Source of the DNA: Spirodela intermedia
Taxonomy: Eukaryota > Streptophyta > Magnoliopsida > Alismatales > Araceae
NCBI GenBank assembly: GCA_902729315.2
Contig: LR746277.1
Coordinates: forward strand, 4,221,001 to 4,285,000
Length of the DNA stretch: 64,000 nt
Direction: 5' to 3'
Shown piece by piece: positions 49,337 through 62,800 of this stretch. The notes under the pieces are model-generated. The model did not search any database. It had not been told where the DNA came from and saw only the letters and a program-made list of their open reading frames with translations. The position numbers were made by a program, and so were the translations under genes. Position 1 is the stretch's first letter, and every line of letters starts with the position of its first letter.

Positions 49337-49653
49337 CAGTGCGTGCTGTATGCACGCACGCCACTAGTTCGTGGTCCCGGGCCGTTAAATGTGATATTGA
49401 ATCAGGACCGTCCAGTGCCGACCACAGAATGGCCGTTGGATTGACGGTTGCCCGCCGGAAAGGGTTCACCGAATTCATGGTCCACATCGGCCGAGGGAAG
49501 TTGGGGGACGGTTGATACAATGGCCGCGTGCCATCCGCCAACTACCCCAGCGTCTCCCTCATATGAAAAAACCACTACAAGAATCTAAAATAACGCGAAA
49601 ACCACTGTGCCTTTAATCTGATCAAAAGAGAGAATGTGGGGACGTGCGGTGAT

Positions 49654-49661
49654 CCACGTGG
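49654..49661. promoter_or_regulatory. G-box (CCACGTGG)
   Basis: A perfect G-box lies about 300 bases upstream of the GAPN start codon. It is a possible bZIP or bHLH site linked to light, sugar or ABA control. Confidence 0.45.
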
Positions 49662-49836
49662 CCGAGAAACCGGACGCACGAGTACATGGCGGCGAAGAGT
49701 GGCAATATTGTAGTTTTAAGTAAAATGTTTACCCCTTTTGTGATTCTTCGTAGCGTTAGCTCGCCACCATACACTCCCGGCTCCCAACTTCTCTGCTCCC
49801 CCTCGCTGGCACAGAGATGCGCGGCGGTCGTCTTCC

Positions 49837-49846
49837 CTATTTATAC
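49837..49846 (+). promoter_or_regulatory. TATA box of GAPN
   Basis: CTATTTATAC lies 112 bases upstream of the start codon at 49958. This predicts a leader of about 80 bases. Confidence 0.65.
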
Positions 49847-49957
49847 TCCCCTCTGCACTTTTTGAAGCTCAGGATTTGGAGTGATAGCCCATCGCCTTCT
49901 CTTCGTACCTACTGCAAAGAAGTGATCGGAGAGGAAAGGCTGCCGTTGAGGAGGAAG

Positions 49958-52900
49958 ATGGCCGGCACTGGGGTGTTCGAGGAGATCATAGACGGGGATG
50001 TGTACAAGTACTACTCCGAAGGGGAATGGAGGAAGTCGTCCTCCGGCAAGTCCGTCGCCATCATCAACCCTACCACACGCAAGACGCACTACAAGGTTCA
50101 AGGTGAGGGGGCCTGCAACCTCCGCCCTATTTCTTTGTAGTCTTTCCCCAGGGCTGGCCACAAGGTCTCCCTCTTTTCTTCCCCTTTCGTTTTTGTTCGG
50201 TTTGGACGCTGGTTTTTGCTCGATCAGAGGAATTCGGGCGTTGCTGTATGTTTCTCCCCGCAATGTTGCATTATTTTGGAGGTCTTGCGGCGAATTTTTT
50301 ACGATCCGAAGCCGTCGTCGCTCTGTTGTTCTTGCATTCACTATGCTCCTCCCCAGAATCAGCGAAAGGACGACAGTCGTTGATGAATTCTGATATCTCG
50401 GCTCTTCCTGATGTGATCTTCGTTTACGAATGCAAGATCGTGTTGGAAACTATTCAGATTTGTTTCATTTGATTTATTAAAAAAAGAAATCCGCTCTGCG
50501 TGTGCCGTGGCCCACAGATGATTCACGACGAATGTCACAAAAATAGTTAAATAACGAGGGGAGCATTTCGCATGCTCCCTTCGCCGTGCTCGGAATATTC
50601 CGGCGGTCGAATTATCAGTTTCAGACGAAGGTGTCCTTCCTTCCATTAGCGCGACTTATCGGGTCGGAACGCCGGCGTGCGTTCTCTCGCCTTTGTCTTC
50701 CCTTCCCTCTCCAGCATGCACGCAGGTGGAGGTGAACAAGGTAATGGAGGTGGCAAAGACGGCACAGAAGGCGTGGGCTAAGACCCCTCTGTGGAAGCGG
50801 GCGGAGCTCCTCCACAAGGCAGCCGCCCTCCTCAAGGAGCACCGGGAGCCCATCGCCGAATGCCTCGTAAAGGAGATCGCCAAGCCGGCCAAGGACGCGG
50901 TCATCGAGGTGCGCATTTCTCGTCTATTTTCAACTTGTTGATGCAGCGCACCTTCCTGTTCACGAAATTTCGCTTTCATTTTCTGACGGGAGTTAATGAC
51001 GGGAAGGTCGTCCGGTCGGGGGATCTGATATCTTACACCGCCGAGGAAGGGGTACGACTCCTGGGGGAGGGCAAATTCCTCGTCTCCGATAGCTTCCCTG
51101 GCAACGAACGCACAAAGTACTGCCTCACCTCCAAGGTCAGTGTCCGAGAGTTTTCCTCTTCCTTCCACCTCTTTTACTCATCGTTTTGAACCACTGGTAG
51201 TCTTCTTCTTTCTGTGTGCTTTTTCATCTGATAGGATTCTTTCTTGTATTCTCTTTGGTCTGTCGACTTGTGATAAAGAAGATTTCCCAAGAATTGCATT
51301 AAAACATATCGACTAGTCATCACAGCACAGCCGCTTCTTACATTTCCGAGCAGCTTTTAAAGTGGCAAGGTGATGTTGTCGCAGATTCCATTGGGAGTCG
51401 TCCTGGCGATTCCCCCCTTCAACTATCCTGTTAATCTGGCCGTCTCCAAGATCGCCCCGGCACTAATTGCCGGCAACTCGCTTGTGCTCAAGCCCCCAAC
51501 CCAGGTAACAGATTCATATCAATGCTTCAAAGAATACACCCCCTGTTCATCCATACTATCTGCTCCTAAATATATTGAACCCTTGGTTCGTAAAATCTCT
51601 CAATGTGGAAGTACTTGATGAAGAAATACATACCCTGTAGGGAGCCGTGGCCGCTCTTCACATGGTACATTGCTTCCATCTGGCCGGGTTCCCCAAAGGC
51701 CTCATCAGCTGTGTCACCGGAAAAGGCTCGGAGATTGGGGATTTTCTGACCATGCACCCTGGAGTCAACTGTATAAGGTAGCCAGTCAGCCACCTTCGGA
51801 ATTCTATGGTGGTGCTAAATACTAGCTTCTTCCGGCATTCAGTGACTAGTTGACTCGTCTTCCCGCTGTAGTTTCACTGGCGGAGATACCGGAATCGCCA
51901 TATCGAAGAAGGCCGGGATGGTCCCGCTCCAGATGGAACTGGGGGGGAAGGACGCCTGTATAGTGCTGGAGGATGCCGACCTGGACTTGGTGGCGGCCAA
52001 CATTGTCAAAGGAGGCTTCTCGTACAGGTAAAATCCGTCGTTCATCTACCATAGCTTGCTTCTGTAACGTCAACGGAAGATCTCTTGCTTCGATGATTCC
52101 TGATTAATATATATATATATTAAAATTGGGAAAAACACAGCTCAGGCTTTGTTTACTCTTTATTTTAATAACACAGCGGGCAGAGGTGCACGGCAGTGAA
52201 GGTCGTCCTGGTGATGGAATTGGTTGCCGATTCCCTCGTGGAGAAAGTCAACGCCAAGTTGGCTAAGCTGACCGTCGGGCCGCCGGAGGACGACTGCGAC
52301 ATCACTCCGGTGGTGACGGAGTCCTCGGCCAACTTCATAGAAGGGCTGGTCATGGACGCGAAGGAGAAAGGCGCCACCTTTTGCCAGGAGTACCAGAGGG
52401 AAGGCAACCTCATATGGCCGCTGCTGCTGGATCACGTCCGCCCGGACATGAGAATCGCCTGGGAGGAGCCCTTCGGGCCGGTGCTACCAGTAATCCGCAT
52501 CAACTCCATTGAAGAAGGCATCCACCACTGCAATGCCAGCAACTTCGGTCTCCAGGTACCGCACGGACCATCTCCTCCTCCTTCCTCCTCCCTCTTCATT
52601 TCTGATCCCCACTTTTTCTTCCTCTCTCCCCCCCTCCCCCCCTCCTGCAGGGATGCGTCTTCACGAGGGACATCGTCAAAGCTATCATGATCAGCGACGC
52701 CATGGAAACGGGAACGGTGCAGATCAACTCGGCTCCCGCTCGCGGCCCGGATCACTTCCCCTTCCAGGTGGGTACTACATGCGATTCCGTAGAATCTGTT
52801 CTTCGATGGAGAGTGGCTAACTGCGCAGGAATCCCACGTAAAAAACATGGTCGTTGCAGGGTTTGAAAGACAGTGGCATCGGCTCGCAGGGGATTACTAA

Positions 52901-52973
52901 CAGTATAAACATGATGACGAAGGTGAAGAGCACCGTCATCAACCTCCCGTCACCTTCCTACACCATGGGTTAG
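49958..52973 (+). CDS. GAPN: NADP-dependent non-phosphorylating glyceraldehyde-3-phosphate dehydrogenase (GAPN)
   Basis: Nine exons join in phase: 49958-50102, 50715-50908, 51007-51135, 51385-51504, 51641-51777, 51872-52027, 52177-52555, 52651-52767 and 52860-52973. They give 496 residues, the normal length. The enzyme (ALDH11 family) oxidises glyceraldehyde-3-phosphate to 3-phosphoglycerate with NADP+ in the cytosol, giving NADPH without ATP. Active-site residues are present: Asn 169 in IPPFNYPVN, the base Glu 264 in MELGGKD and the nucleophile Cys 298 in SGQRCTA, all at the family's usual numbers. The [10 protein letters not shown] and FGLQGCVFT segments are also typical. There is no targeting peptide. 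The start was chosen because [10 protein letters not shown] is the usual N-terminus. The upstream ATG at 49817 lies in the same frame but before the TATA box. Confidence 0.97.
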
Positions 52974-53895
52974 AGGCCCCACCCCTCCGCCATAATAAGG
53001 AGCTGGGGAGGAGGCCGGCCTGGTTGACCTCACTGGAAGGACCGTCTCTCCTTCTTCCCCTTGCTTATATATTCCTCTTGGAGAGAGCGGAGAAATGTAC
53101 GATCCATCTTGGAGCTGAAGGACCGACCTTGTTCGTCTTCTTGGTGGTTTCTGAGACGGCATGCATGGGCACGGCCCAAGATGCCGCCTTTTTCAGCATT
53201 CTGGGCACTTCACAGAACGCAGCAATTGGGCCTTAAAATCACCAGGTCCAAGACCAGGGTTCTCCAAATCGTACTTCCAAATCGAATATATGACGAAAAC
53301 TATCTGGAACTATTATTATTTATTTATTTATATATTATCTTTATTATCTGGAGCTAGTATTTATATATATATGCGATAATTTTATTCTTTGATGCACGCC
53401 GTGTGATGTGTTATTCTGAAAATTGTCGGGATCTGTGTAGTTGCAGGATACTAACCAAGTGCTATTTTATTTTGTAAAGGAGGAAAAAAATTTATATATA
53501 TATATATATATATTTATAAAGACGTTGTGCTTCCGTCTCGACGATGATGTCACATGGTCCCCCTGGGGAGGGTTCGTTTCTCGCCGTCTTTCGGGAGCCT
53601 CGTTCTGTGCCGTGTGGCGCGCAGCTCCTTTTGCCCCAGCGAGGGAGAACGAGAGGACTGTTAGGTTTTCTGAAACCCTAGTTTGCTTCCCGCGTCTTTG
53701 TTCGGGGTTGACTGCGGCTTTCTCTTTGGGTTGGTTCTTCGGAGTGAGGTCGCCTCGCGTGGTTCTCCTCGTTACTCCACGCATTGTGTGTCGCCTGCTG
53801 AGACCCTCTAATTCTTTTAGGGTTTTTAGGTCTCATGGAGTGAGTGAATCGTGCCGGGAGGTGGCCGGGCAGGGGGGACCACGGAGTTGTTCGAG
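52974..53895. other. Intergenic region between GAPN and PDS5-like gene
   Basis: It holds the GAPN 3' UTR, an AT microsatellite (about 53491-53512) and the promoter and leader of the PDS5-like gene with two telo-boxes. No gene was seen. Confidence 0.6.
53673..53830 (+). promoter_or_regulatory. Pair of telo-boxes upstream of PDS5-like gene
   Basis: AAACCCTA at 53673-53680 and, in the opposite sense, TTAGGGTTTTTAGG at about 53817-53830 both lie within 225 bases of the start codon at 53896. Telo-boxes are common near genes active in dividing cells, which fits a cohesin regulator. Confidence 0.45.
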
Positions 53896-56800
53896 ATGTC
53901 GAGCGCGGAGAAGGAGCTGGAGGAAAAACTCCTGGAAACCGGGAAGAGGCTCCTCTCCCCACCATTCGATGTGAACGAACTGATTCCTCTGCTTGACGTA
54001 AGTCCCGAAACACTCTGGCCCTGTTACTGTTTTTCGCCTGACGCTCCTTCTGCAAGGTTTCACTATTTTTGTATTTCAATGCTGCTGGTGGAAAACTTCG
54101 TCTCCTCTTGGATTTTCTTTGTTACAACTTTCTCCCGAATTCACAGCAAATATCTTCGCCTCGCCCACCCCACGTCCGGAGCCTAGTGAAAAATGAACTG
54201 GTGTCTGAATTTTGAACTGCAATTTGAAGTCGCCTTAGACGCCATTTCCTGCCTGCTCTTCTTCAACTCTCCTAAACACTTTATTTCCGAATTCAGTCTC
54301 AGGAATCGCGTGAGTTTCTGGAGTGTTATTACTGGGGAATCATCCTCAGCCGTAGTCGATGGCATGGTTTTGCTATTATATGTTTCTCTCCAGAAACAAA
54401 TGCCAGCTCCCTCTCTCAGCATACGCTTGTCGTCGTGCCTGGAATAGCCATTACTGTCCATTAATTTTTAGATCTTGGTACTGTTTTTGGGTACCAAGGT
54501 ACCAATTTCATGATCCATAGAAAGCAAGGATTTTCCATTCGTTGGGAACGCTTATCTTGTATCAAAACCATAGTTTGCTTCACAATACTTGGATTAAAAA
54601 CCTGTCAGGTCCACTGGCTGGGAATCATTACAGAAAATAGTGCGAGAAAGGGTAACTTATGATCAAGAGGGAAAAAAATAATGTGTTGTATGCAGAAATG
54701 CTTAAGGAATATCATCGGCTTCCTATCTTGCATGATCATTGCTCACCTTACTTCGTTGAAAAGGGGCGAAGCTTGTATAACATGCTACATGGTTTACATT
54801 TGGTTTACTAGGGCGCACTGTCAACCATGGATTTCCATTTTGTCTTTAGAATACATGAACAATGTCAAAAGTGAAATGCAACACCAACGCTTTGTTAAGT
54901 CTCCTCAGTATAAGTAAAATTTTATGAAAAGGCAATATTTCTTAACTCTGCTCTTTGTAGTTGTTCGCCTAGATAGGTGGATAAATGACGCTTATTCGTG
55001 GCTAAAGAGAAGAAACGCACACTATTGCAACTCATGCTGAGCTTAGGGTCACTTTGTTGCTGCATGAGCTTGAAAAAAATCCCAGGGAGATAGCTTTTTC
55101 TTTTTCCGATTTGTATCATGGAACCTTTGACAGATAACTACCTTCAAAAATTACCTCTATTACGCACCTAGTTCTACTGTAGTAGAGGGTTGGTTTCAGC
55201 TTGATATCCCGCTGTAAAGATCTGTCTATTTTTTAGATCAGTCGATGCCAGTTCCAGATTGGTGTGAGAAACTTGTGGCAGTGACGATGGAAGATCGTAC
55301 ACTTTCACGTTCAAAGGATATGTAGTATCTAGATACTTTCTAAATGTCAACAACTCGAGATTCATCATCATCACGTACTTTATCTCATGAATGATGATCT
55401 AGATCTGGCAATCATACCAATTATTTAGCCGGTGTTTCCGTTGGTCATCCTGCTTGATATTTTCATTCTACAGTTTAGTGGGACGGATTTGTGTAATATA
55501 GATTTATTTGGAGGAGAAGCCAGAAATACCATGATCAGTTAGCAACTAAATGCAATTGTGGATTGTTTCGCCAATGACCAAATGTTAGATGGAAAATCAG
55601 GGAAAATCCTTTTATACTGCGTTTAGTAAATTATTCATCAATCTATCATCAAGAAATAAAATTTCATCATACTACTGTTGCCATGTATTAGTAGTCATCA
55701 ACTGTGCCCTAGAACTGTTGCATCTGATTCAGTTCTCATGAATAAACCCCGGGGTTGGGTTGAGGAAGCGAGAAAAATGTTTGATGCCTCATGTCGTCCT
55801 AAAAGTACCACTATTTTGTAAATGTGTTGATGATTGTCAATCGTCTCGTCAAATAGTGAACATGAGTTTTTTCATAACGAGAAAAAGTGACCAGGGTACA
55901 TTTCAACATCTTTGGCTGTATGGGAGTAAACACCTGAGTATATACAGTAAAATTTGTACGTGTATTTGCATATCCCGGGTTGATGAAATGATAAACGTCT
56001 GGAATAAATGTTGACTGCTGAAAGGTGCAGGTAGAATACCTGATATCGAAATTAATCTCTCTTCAACTTTCCTCGTCTATGCCTGCTTTAAATCCCCTTC
56101 CAATTCTTCCATATAATACATTTGTGGAGTAACTGATTTATTCGGGCAAAATCTGATGCAGATTGTGGATATGGAGAACTATTTAGAGGATATGGAGCAT
56201 ATAGAGCATATAGAGCATATTAATTTTTTTACATTATATTGATTGCAACAAGGTTTCTTGGTCCAACTCAGGCTGGCTTGTGCTAGTCGTTTCGGGTTTT
56301 AGACTTTAACCTGGATATACTTGGGGTACTTTGGGGGAATTCACTTCGTTTGAGCCCTTCTGTTTGTTGCTTTTATGTCACTTTAGGCTTTTGGCCTTGT
56401 GCTTAACCAGCTGAATTATATCCCGCGAATGTGGATGAATATTAAACAGTGATTCACTGCACTATCCACTGGCTGCTTCTTGTGGTCCTTGAACATACTC
56501 TGCGTCCGCTGAACTGTCAAATGCCATCAGAGTGCATCCTCATAGTGATATATGATGTTATATCAAGTCTTAAATGAATCTCTTTTTTTGTTGTCATTTA
56601 CCTTACACAATTTTCTTCAAGAGATGAAATGCATGTTTATGGATTTTAGTTGTACACGCTCAAAATTCCATTTTTTCCGAGTTTTTATTTGAGGATGCTT
56701 ACGTGGAGCTCCATTTATTTTCATTTGATGCTTCATCTTTTGACAAGTCTGACTATTTTCAGTGCTTTATTTTTATTTGATAATGATACTTATTTGGTAT

Positions 56801-59800
56801 AAGACTTATCTGCGTATTTTTTATTTATTTGATAGTTTGTCACCCCAGTATTTTGAAATTTTGCGGCCAACATATTTATTTTCTTAATCTCTCTCTCAGA
56901 AAGCTGAGACTTTCTTGTCAAGGGTGGAACAATCACCTTCAGAGTCAATGTCAGCTGCACTACATCCTGCAATGAAGGGCTTGATTTCTAAGGAGCTTTT
57001 AGGGCATCCGGATGCAGATGTCAGACTTGCTGTTACAGCTTGCATCAGCGAAATCACCAGAATAACAGCACCTGAGGCTCCATATAATGATGATTTAATG
57101 AAGGTCTGCCGATCTTTGTTTATTTTGAGGTTACTGTGTTGTTTTTTATTGCTTGTTTAACAGCTTCGGAAGAAAATTCTTATAACTCATCTTCATTTTT
57201 CAGGAAATATTTCAGATGATTGTTAAGGCTTTTGAAGATCTGAATGATATATCCAGTCGTTCATATTCAAAGAGGGTATTGACTCTTGAAACTGTAGCAA
57301 AGGTTAGGTCATGCGTTGTGATGTTGGATCTTGAGTGCGACACATTGATTCTCGAGATGTTTCGTCATTTCCTAAGGACAATTAGGTACACAGTATCTGC
57401 AAGATTATTTTCTTACCAGCAAAATTTTTGAATAAATGTCATCTAGTTTGCGATGGAATGCATTTATTACTTGTCTTTTTTTTTTTTAATAGGGTTTGGT
57501 ATTTATATGCGATGAACATTATTGAACAAGCATTTTCATCCATCGGATCATATTTCTCACAAATGTTGATTTATGTATGTAGACATTGAAACTTGCAAAT
57601 TTTGTCACGTCTGAACAGGCTCTTCAGGAACAGCTTCACTTTGTAAATATGAAATTCCTTGAATGGGTAACATGAGCTGTCGCAAGCCAGTTTGTGAATG
57701 GTAAGGGCAAGGAGGTCCTTAAGAACGATCCCAGAACATATGAGAGGCTGGTGGATTGAATTGTTATAGACAGAATTCTAGAGTGGACTAGCTAAATTTC
57801 ACTCGGACGAAATAACTTTCAGTTCACAATAGAAGTCACTCATTGTGAAACGCATTTATAACTAATTATTTATTTCAGTGATTCATGGGTAATAAACAAT
57901 TTAATACGAATCATTCTTTTTGATTTTTCTCTACATGTTTTGTCATTTATTGATGGTTTTTATTTCTAAAGTCTACATGTTTTGTCAATTTAATACTAAG
58001 GTTTTTACATACTTCTAAAGTTGCAGTTTTAGTGGACATGGAATTTTTATTTCCCCCGATTTTACGAAAAAGAAATGTTTCAACCCACATTTTTTCTCCA
58101 AAATACTTCTCGTCTTTCCTTTTTTTATATTAAGTCAATTTATCTTCACCTGTATTAGTGTTTTGTCAACTTTTTTTAAAAAAAAACGAGGACATGTGCA
58201 ACTTGCAGGGATAACCATTCAGAAAATGTGTTTTCTTCAATGGAGGTGATAATGACCCTTGTGTTAGAGGAAAGTGAAGATATTTCACCAGAACTTCTCT
58301 CATTGTTGTTAACGAGTGTGAAAAAGGACAATATGGTATTCTATCCTTATTCTTTAATTTCGTATTTTATTTCTTTCGACTTTTAGTGTTTTCATAACCT
58401 GATTTTTTTCATCTACAGGATATTCAGCCAGTTGCACGGAGATTAGCGGAAAAAGTTATTGTTAACTGCACTCTTAAACTGAAATCATGCTTAATGGGCG
58501 CGGTTCAATCCCTTGGTGCACCGCTGAGCGATTACAGTAGTGTTGTTGCAACTGTATGTGAAGATAATTCTAATGTTTTGGAACGTAACAGATTAAATGC
58601 CTCTGCTGAGTGTTTGGTGAGTTTTTCCTTCTGTTACTTTTCTTTTGCCTTTCATATTTCTATTCTTGTGCATTTTTCACACAACTTGTGGTATTTTTTA
58701 ATAAATTTTCAATTTAATTTCCAATTGAAAATGAGATCTTCATCTTTTGGTTTCAAATATTTGTTTTGCCCTGGAAGATTACTAGTTTATCTACTTTCAT
58801 TTTGTTGGCAAAATTCTTTTTTCGAAAAAAGCAGTGCGGTGTATCCGGGGTTGACACTGCCAGTGAATCCAGTGCTTGTGAATGTATTGGCATCTTCTGA
58901 TGGCTTCTGGGTAATAGGATATTTATTTCATGCAGTGTGTATAGATTTAGCGGCTCCCAGGCTCTATTGACAAACTTTATTCCATGTCCACACGATGTGG
59001 AACCAAATCGTCGAGATCATTGTTATCCTATATGCCATGGTTGCGTTGGTGGTTGATTCGATGACAAGACATGAGCTAGGTACTATAAAAGAGGTAGTTG
59101 CCTATGTCACAGTTATTCAAACGTTTCTTTATTCTCCTTTTCTCCTTCCCTAGGGGTCAGGGATCGCCTGAATTGGCTGTATATTACTGGAATATCTCAG
59201 TTTCAAGCAGTCTGATTATGGAATCCATTCTCTAAAGCCCATATTGTTTCTGACTCGGTCCAACTTGTATAAGTGGTATCATTTTTATACAGCCCTTGTC
59301 CACCCCTGCACGTGATTGCAATTTGGACACCCATGATCAGAAATGTGAAGGGATCTGTGAGTGTCAGTGGCAATGATTATTGCGGCTGTTGATACAGATT
59401 CTGCTGACCCTGGGATTCTCTATTTATCATATGAGTTTCCAGTAGGGCTCCAGATGGAGAACACCCAATCCCTTTTAAGGCTTTTTTTTTTTATTTGCTT
59501 CTGCCCAATCTCTGTGGCAATCGGACCTTTTGTTGCCCAGGCGTATCATTGATTGAAAAAAGAAAAAAAATCGCGTCAAGTGCAAGTTGGATATGCAAAA
59601 TGCAAGATGCGCAAGCCAAGTCAGTGAGCGAGATGAGATGAGATGAGAGGCCTTCCATCCGGGATGACAGACTGATTGTAGTAGGCATTGGTGCAAGTAG
59701 TAAGCAAGTGCTTAGTCACCCAAATAAGCACCTGTGGGAATCTCGTCTGTTACTGAGACTGACAGCCTTCCTTATCCTTTTCCCCTTAGGTCGAACTTCT

Positions 59801-62800
59801 CTCAAGTGGCAATTGGTCCCGAACTACTTCTCCAATTTGTGTAAAAGCGGCCATAATGGCGCTTAATCCACTTTGCTCCTCCGGATGCAATTGATTTATA
59901 ACCTGCTCCAAAGATGCAGCCTTCGAAACATCGGTGTCAGAAGACAAAATTCCTGACCCTTGGTCTAGAATTCCTCTTATTGCATGGGTTGGGGAAGTGC
60001 CTGGGGATACTCCACGGGAGGAATTGTCAATAGACTGACTGTGACTTGTCTGCAGCTACTGCAGCCAGCCAATGGGGGTTCCAGGTGGATTTTTTATTCT
60101 GTCTTCTTCTTCCTCCTCCTTTTTCTTTCGAACTTTTCTTCCTTACACCTCTCAGCAGCATTGGCTGACGGGAGCAGTTCTTCCAATAACGGGCTAATCT
60201 GAGTGGATCGGGCTAGATCAGCTAGAAAATTGACTGATTTTGTGCAATTTTCTGTTGTCCTGTGATATTCAAGTGTGATTGGGTTTCCCTCCCAGGTTGG
60301 ATCAGCTAGTGCCAATCACATGCACCATGAAAGAATCTACTACTGTGGTTTGTTATCTCGCTGAACTTATTTCCCTTTTTTCGAAACTTTGTTTGAATGT
60401 AGAATCTGATGTGCCATTGTTGCGTAAACTTTAAGAAGTGCAATATTGTAGACGATCTCCACTTGCTGTACATTTTTTCTTTGGTTTTGTAGCTATTGTC
60501 CACCTTGCTGAATAGTGCTTTCATTGATAATTATGGTATTGAGTCGTCAGTTTTCTGAATTTTTTAATTGTGTTCAAAACATTGCAGGCAGACGACAGCA
60601 GGTTTTCTGAGAGGACCGTCTCTGATGAGCTTGCACAGGCAGAACATTTTTTGCTCACTGTGTTTATTATTTCTTGATGTCAGTACAATGAGGTTTTAGG
60701 CTCGTTTCTTATATATTCTCGTTGAACAGGGTTCTGGAAAGATGGAGTCGGAAGTTTCCTGTCCTGAAGTAGGTACTGGATCCGTTAGGTCCCCAAAGTC
60801 TGTAATGAGCAATGGAAACCTCCAGACCAGGAATGATGGCTCTGTGGTTGAAATAGCGTCTCTGAATAAGAAAACTATCCGAAATGCAGTGTCACCTAGA
60901 AATGCGTCAGCCGCTGCTGAAGCTGGTGTGCAGGTACCTAATAGGAGGAAAGGTCGCAGCAGTGAATTTGACCGGTCAGAATCTGAATATCCATCCAGGA
61001 AAGAGACAGAGACAGGCATACGAGGGAAGCATAGACGCTCTTCAAATGAAAAGCTTCCTGGTGCTAGTCAGCCCAAACATTCTCAAGGAAAAATGAAAAT
61101 TCATGTGAGTGGTGACGCAGAGGTGCCTCCAAAGAAACGTGGCAGGAAGCCTCGTGTAGATGTCAGTGAGGATACACCAATAACAGAGTTGGTTTCCAAA
61201 ATTAAAAAGCAGAGATGTAGAGTTTCTAATCATGATAAGGTGAGGGAATCAAATCTATGTCTATTGGAGCATAGAGCATTTATCATTACCTTGTGTCACT
61301 GGTTTGATAGCCATTGATGCTTTTTATGCGGAAGTTTTACATATTATTTTGTTTTTTGACAATCTAGGGGACGGTTTCTTCACCTAAGACGGCTACCAAA
61401 TCTGACGCCGACCAAAATGTTATGGATGAAAATATAAAATCCAGATCTGGCAGGAAACGTTCTCGAGAGGAGGTATGTGAATACATTCATGGACTCGCGT
61501 GTTGACAAACTTTTGTTGTATGTTTATATACCATGTTCTTGGTTTTGGCGTCCTTTGATTCTTGTCTTTAGCCAGCACGGACTTTAAAATTTGTATCCCT
61601 TCATTATATATATTAATGATCTTTGCGTTGTGTTTTTTGCATTGCAGTAAATAATTTTAATAACTAGTGAGTCGTTTGCTGTTTTTTTAAATAATTAATA
61701 TTGAATTGCTTTCCGATGTAGATATGGTAGTTTCATTATACTAGATTTGGTAGCGCCCCCCCCCCCCCCAAGTGGCCAATCGGAAGTGCACATACAGGTG
61801 GTCCCTTTGTGTCCTCCAAAACTGATTGTAAATTTGTTCGGGCCCCTAGATACTAATGGGAACATTCTAATAAAACGAAATGATTTGTTTTTATCGATTT
61901 CAATTTTGAAGAATTTGCCCGAGAACCACTATTTCGCAGCCAGTAACAGAACCCCTAGCTGTTGGTTGCAATAAATAGTGATCGAAACCAAAACAAACAT
62001 GTAGTGACCCCCCGCTAGAAAAAACCCACTGTTAGGGATTCCCCTTGATAGGCTGATCTTGATGGTGCATGGCAATCAAAAATGTGGCCATTTTTAGGAT
62101 AGATGGCAGTCAGAAGACTCCAGCGGAGACATTGATAATTATAAAAACGGCTAATACATTATCAACAACTTTAAAAATATTCTCAAGCTTAGTAGAGATT
62201 AGTGAAGCAACGTTGTTTTACGATAATTTTGCCTACACCATAGGAAAATAAGACATGTGAACCATCGTCAGTTACCACTTTATTTTATGTCATTTACGAA
62301 TATCTAATCAAGAATACTCCATATGAGTGCAAGTGATATTGAAAAATTTATCTGGGATTTCGAGAAGCTTCCTAAAGTGCAGCGACGAAATCCATAAAAC
62401 GATATTTCTTTTCAAATGGAAAACAATTTAAGACGAACAAATGTTCATTGCATTCTCAATGTAGCTCAGATACAACTAGTGGACAATAGATCCTGAATAT
62501 TCTTTTGCTTTATTCATCTCACGCATGTGTATTGCTCAAGTTATTACTTGTGGACTTGTGTGAGTGGTGTGCTTGGCGACATATAGGACTCCGCAAAGAC
62601 TGTAGGTTTTAGATTTTACCATGACAAATGGAGCTTGTTTAAACTCTTGAACATCGGTAATTTTGGACACCAATGGTCTTTATGGTGTTATTAAGATATT
62701 ATTCAACTCTTTGGTAGTTTGTTGGGATCTGGAGATAATCGATTTTTGTGTTATTGACCTTTCTCTCCCTTGTATTAGTTCAGCAATTTCTCCATATTTT

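Larger units (their letters stand above)
48565..49957. other. Divergent promoter region between ARM-repeat gene and GAPN
   Basis: The flanking genes point away from each other. The region has site II-like motifs near 49256-49336, a G-box at 49654 and the GAPN TATA box. A 153-codon minus-strand frame (49080-49541) overlaps these motifs and has no known domain, so I treat it as chance. Confidence 0.6.

Noticed and set aside
49080-49541. 153-codon minus-strand frame between the ARM-repeat gene and GAPN
   Set aside because: It lies in the divergent promoter over site II motifs, has no domain I recognise and no exon borders.
53441-53974. 177-codon plus-strand frame before the PDS5-like gene
   Set aside because: It overlaps the telo-boxes and the first exon in another frame. 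The MSSAEKELEEKLLETGKRLL start matches PDS5, and this frame matches nothing.
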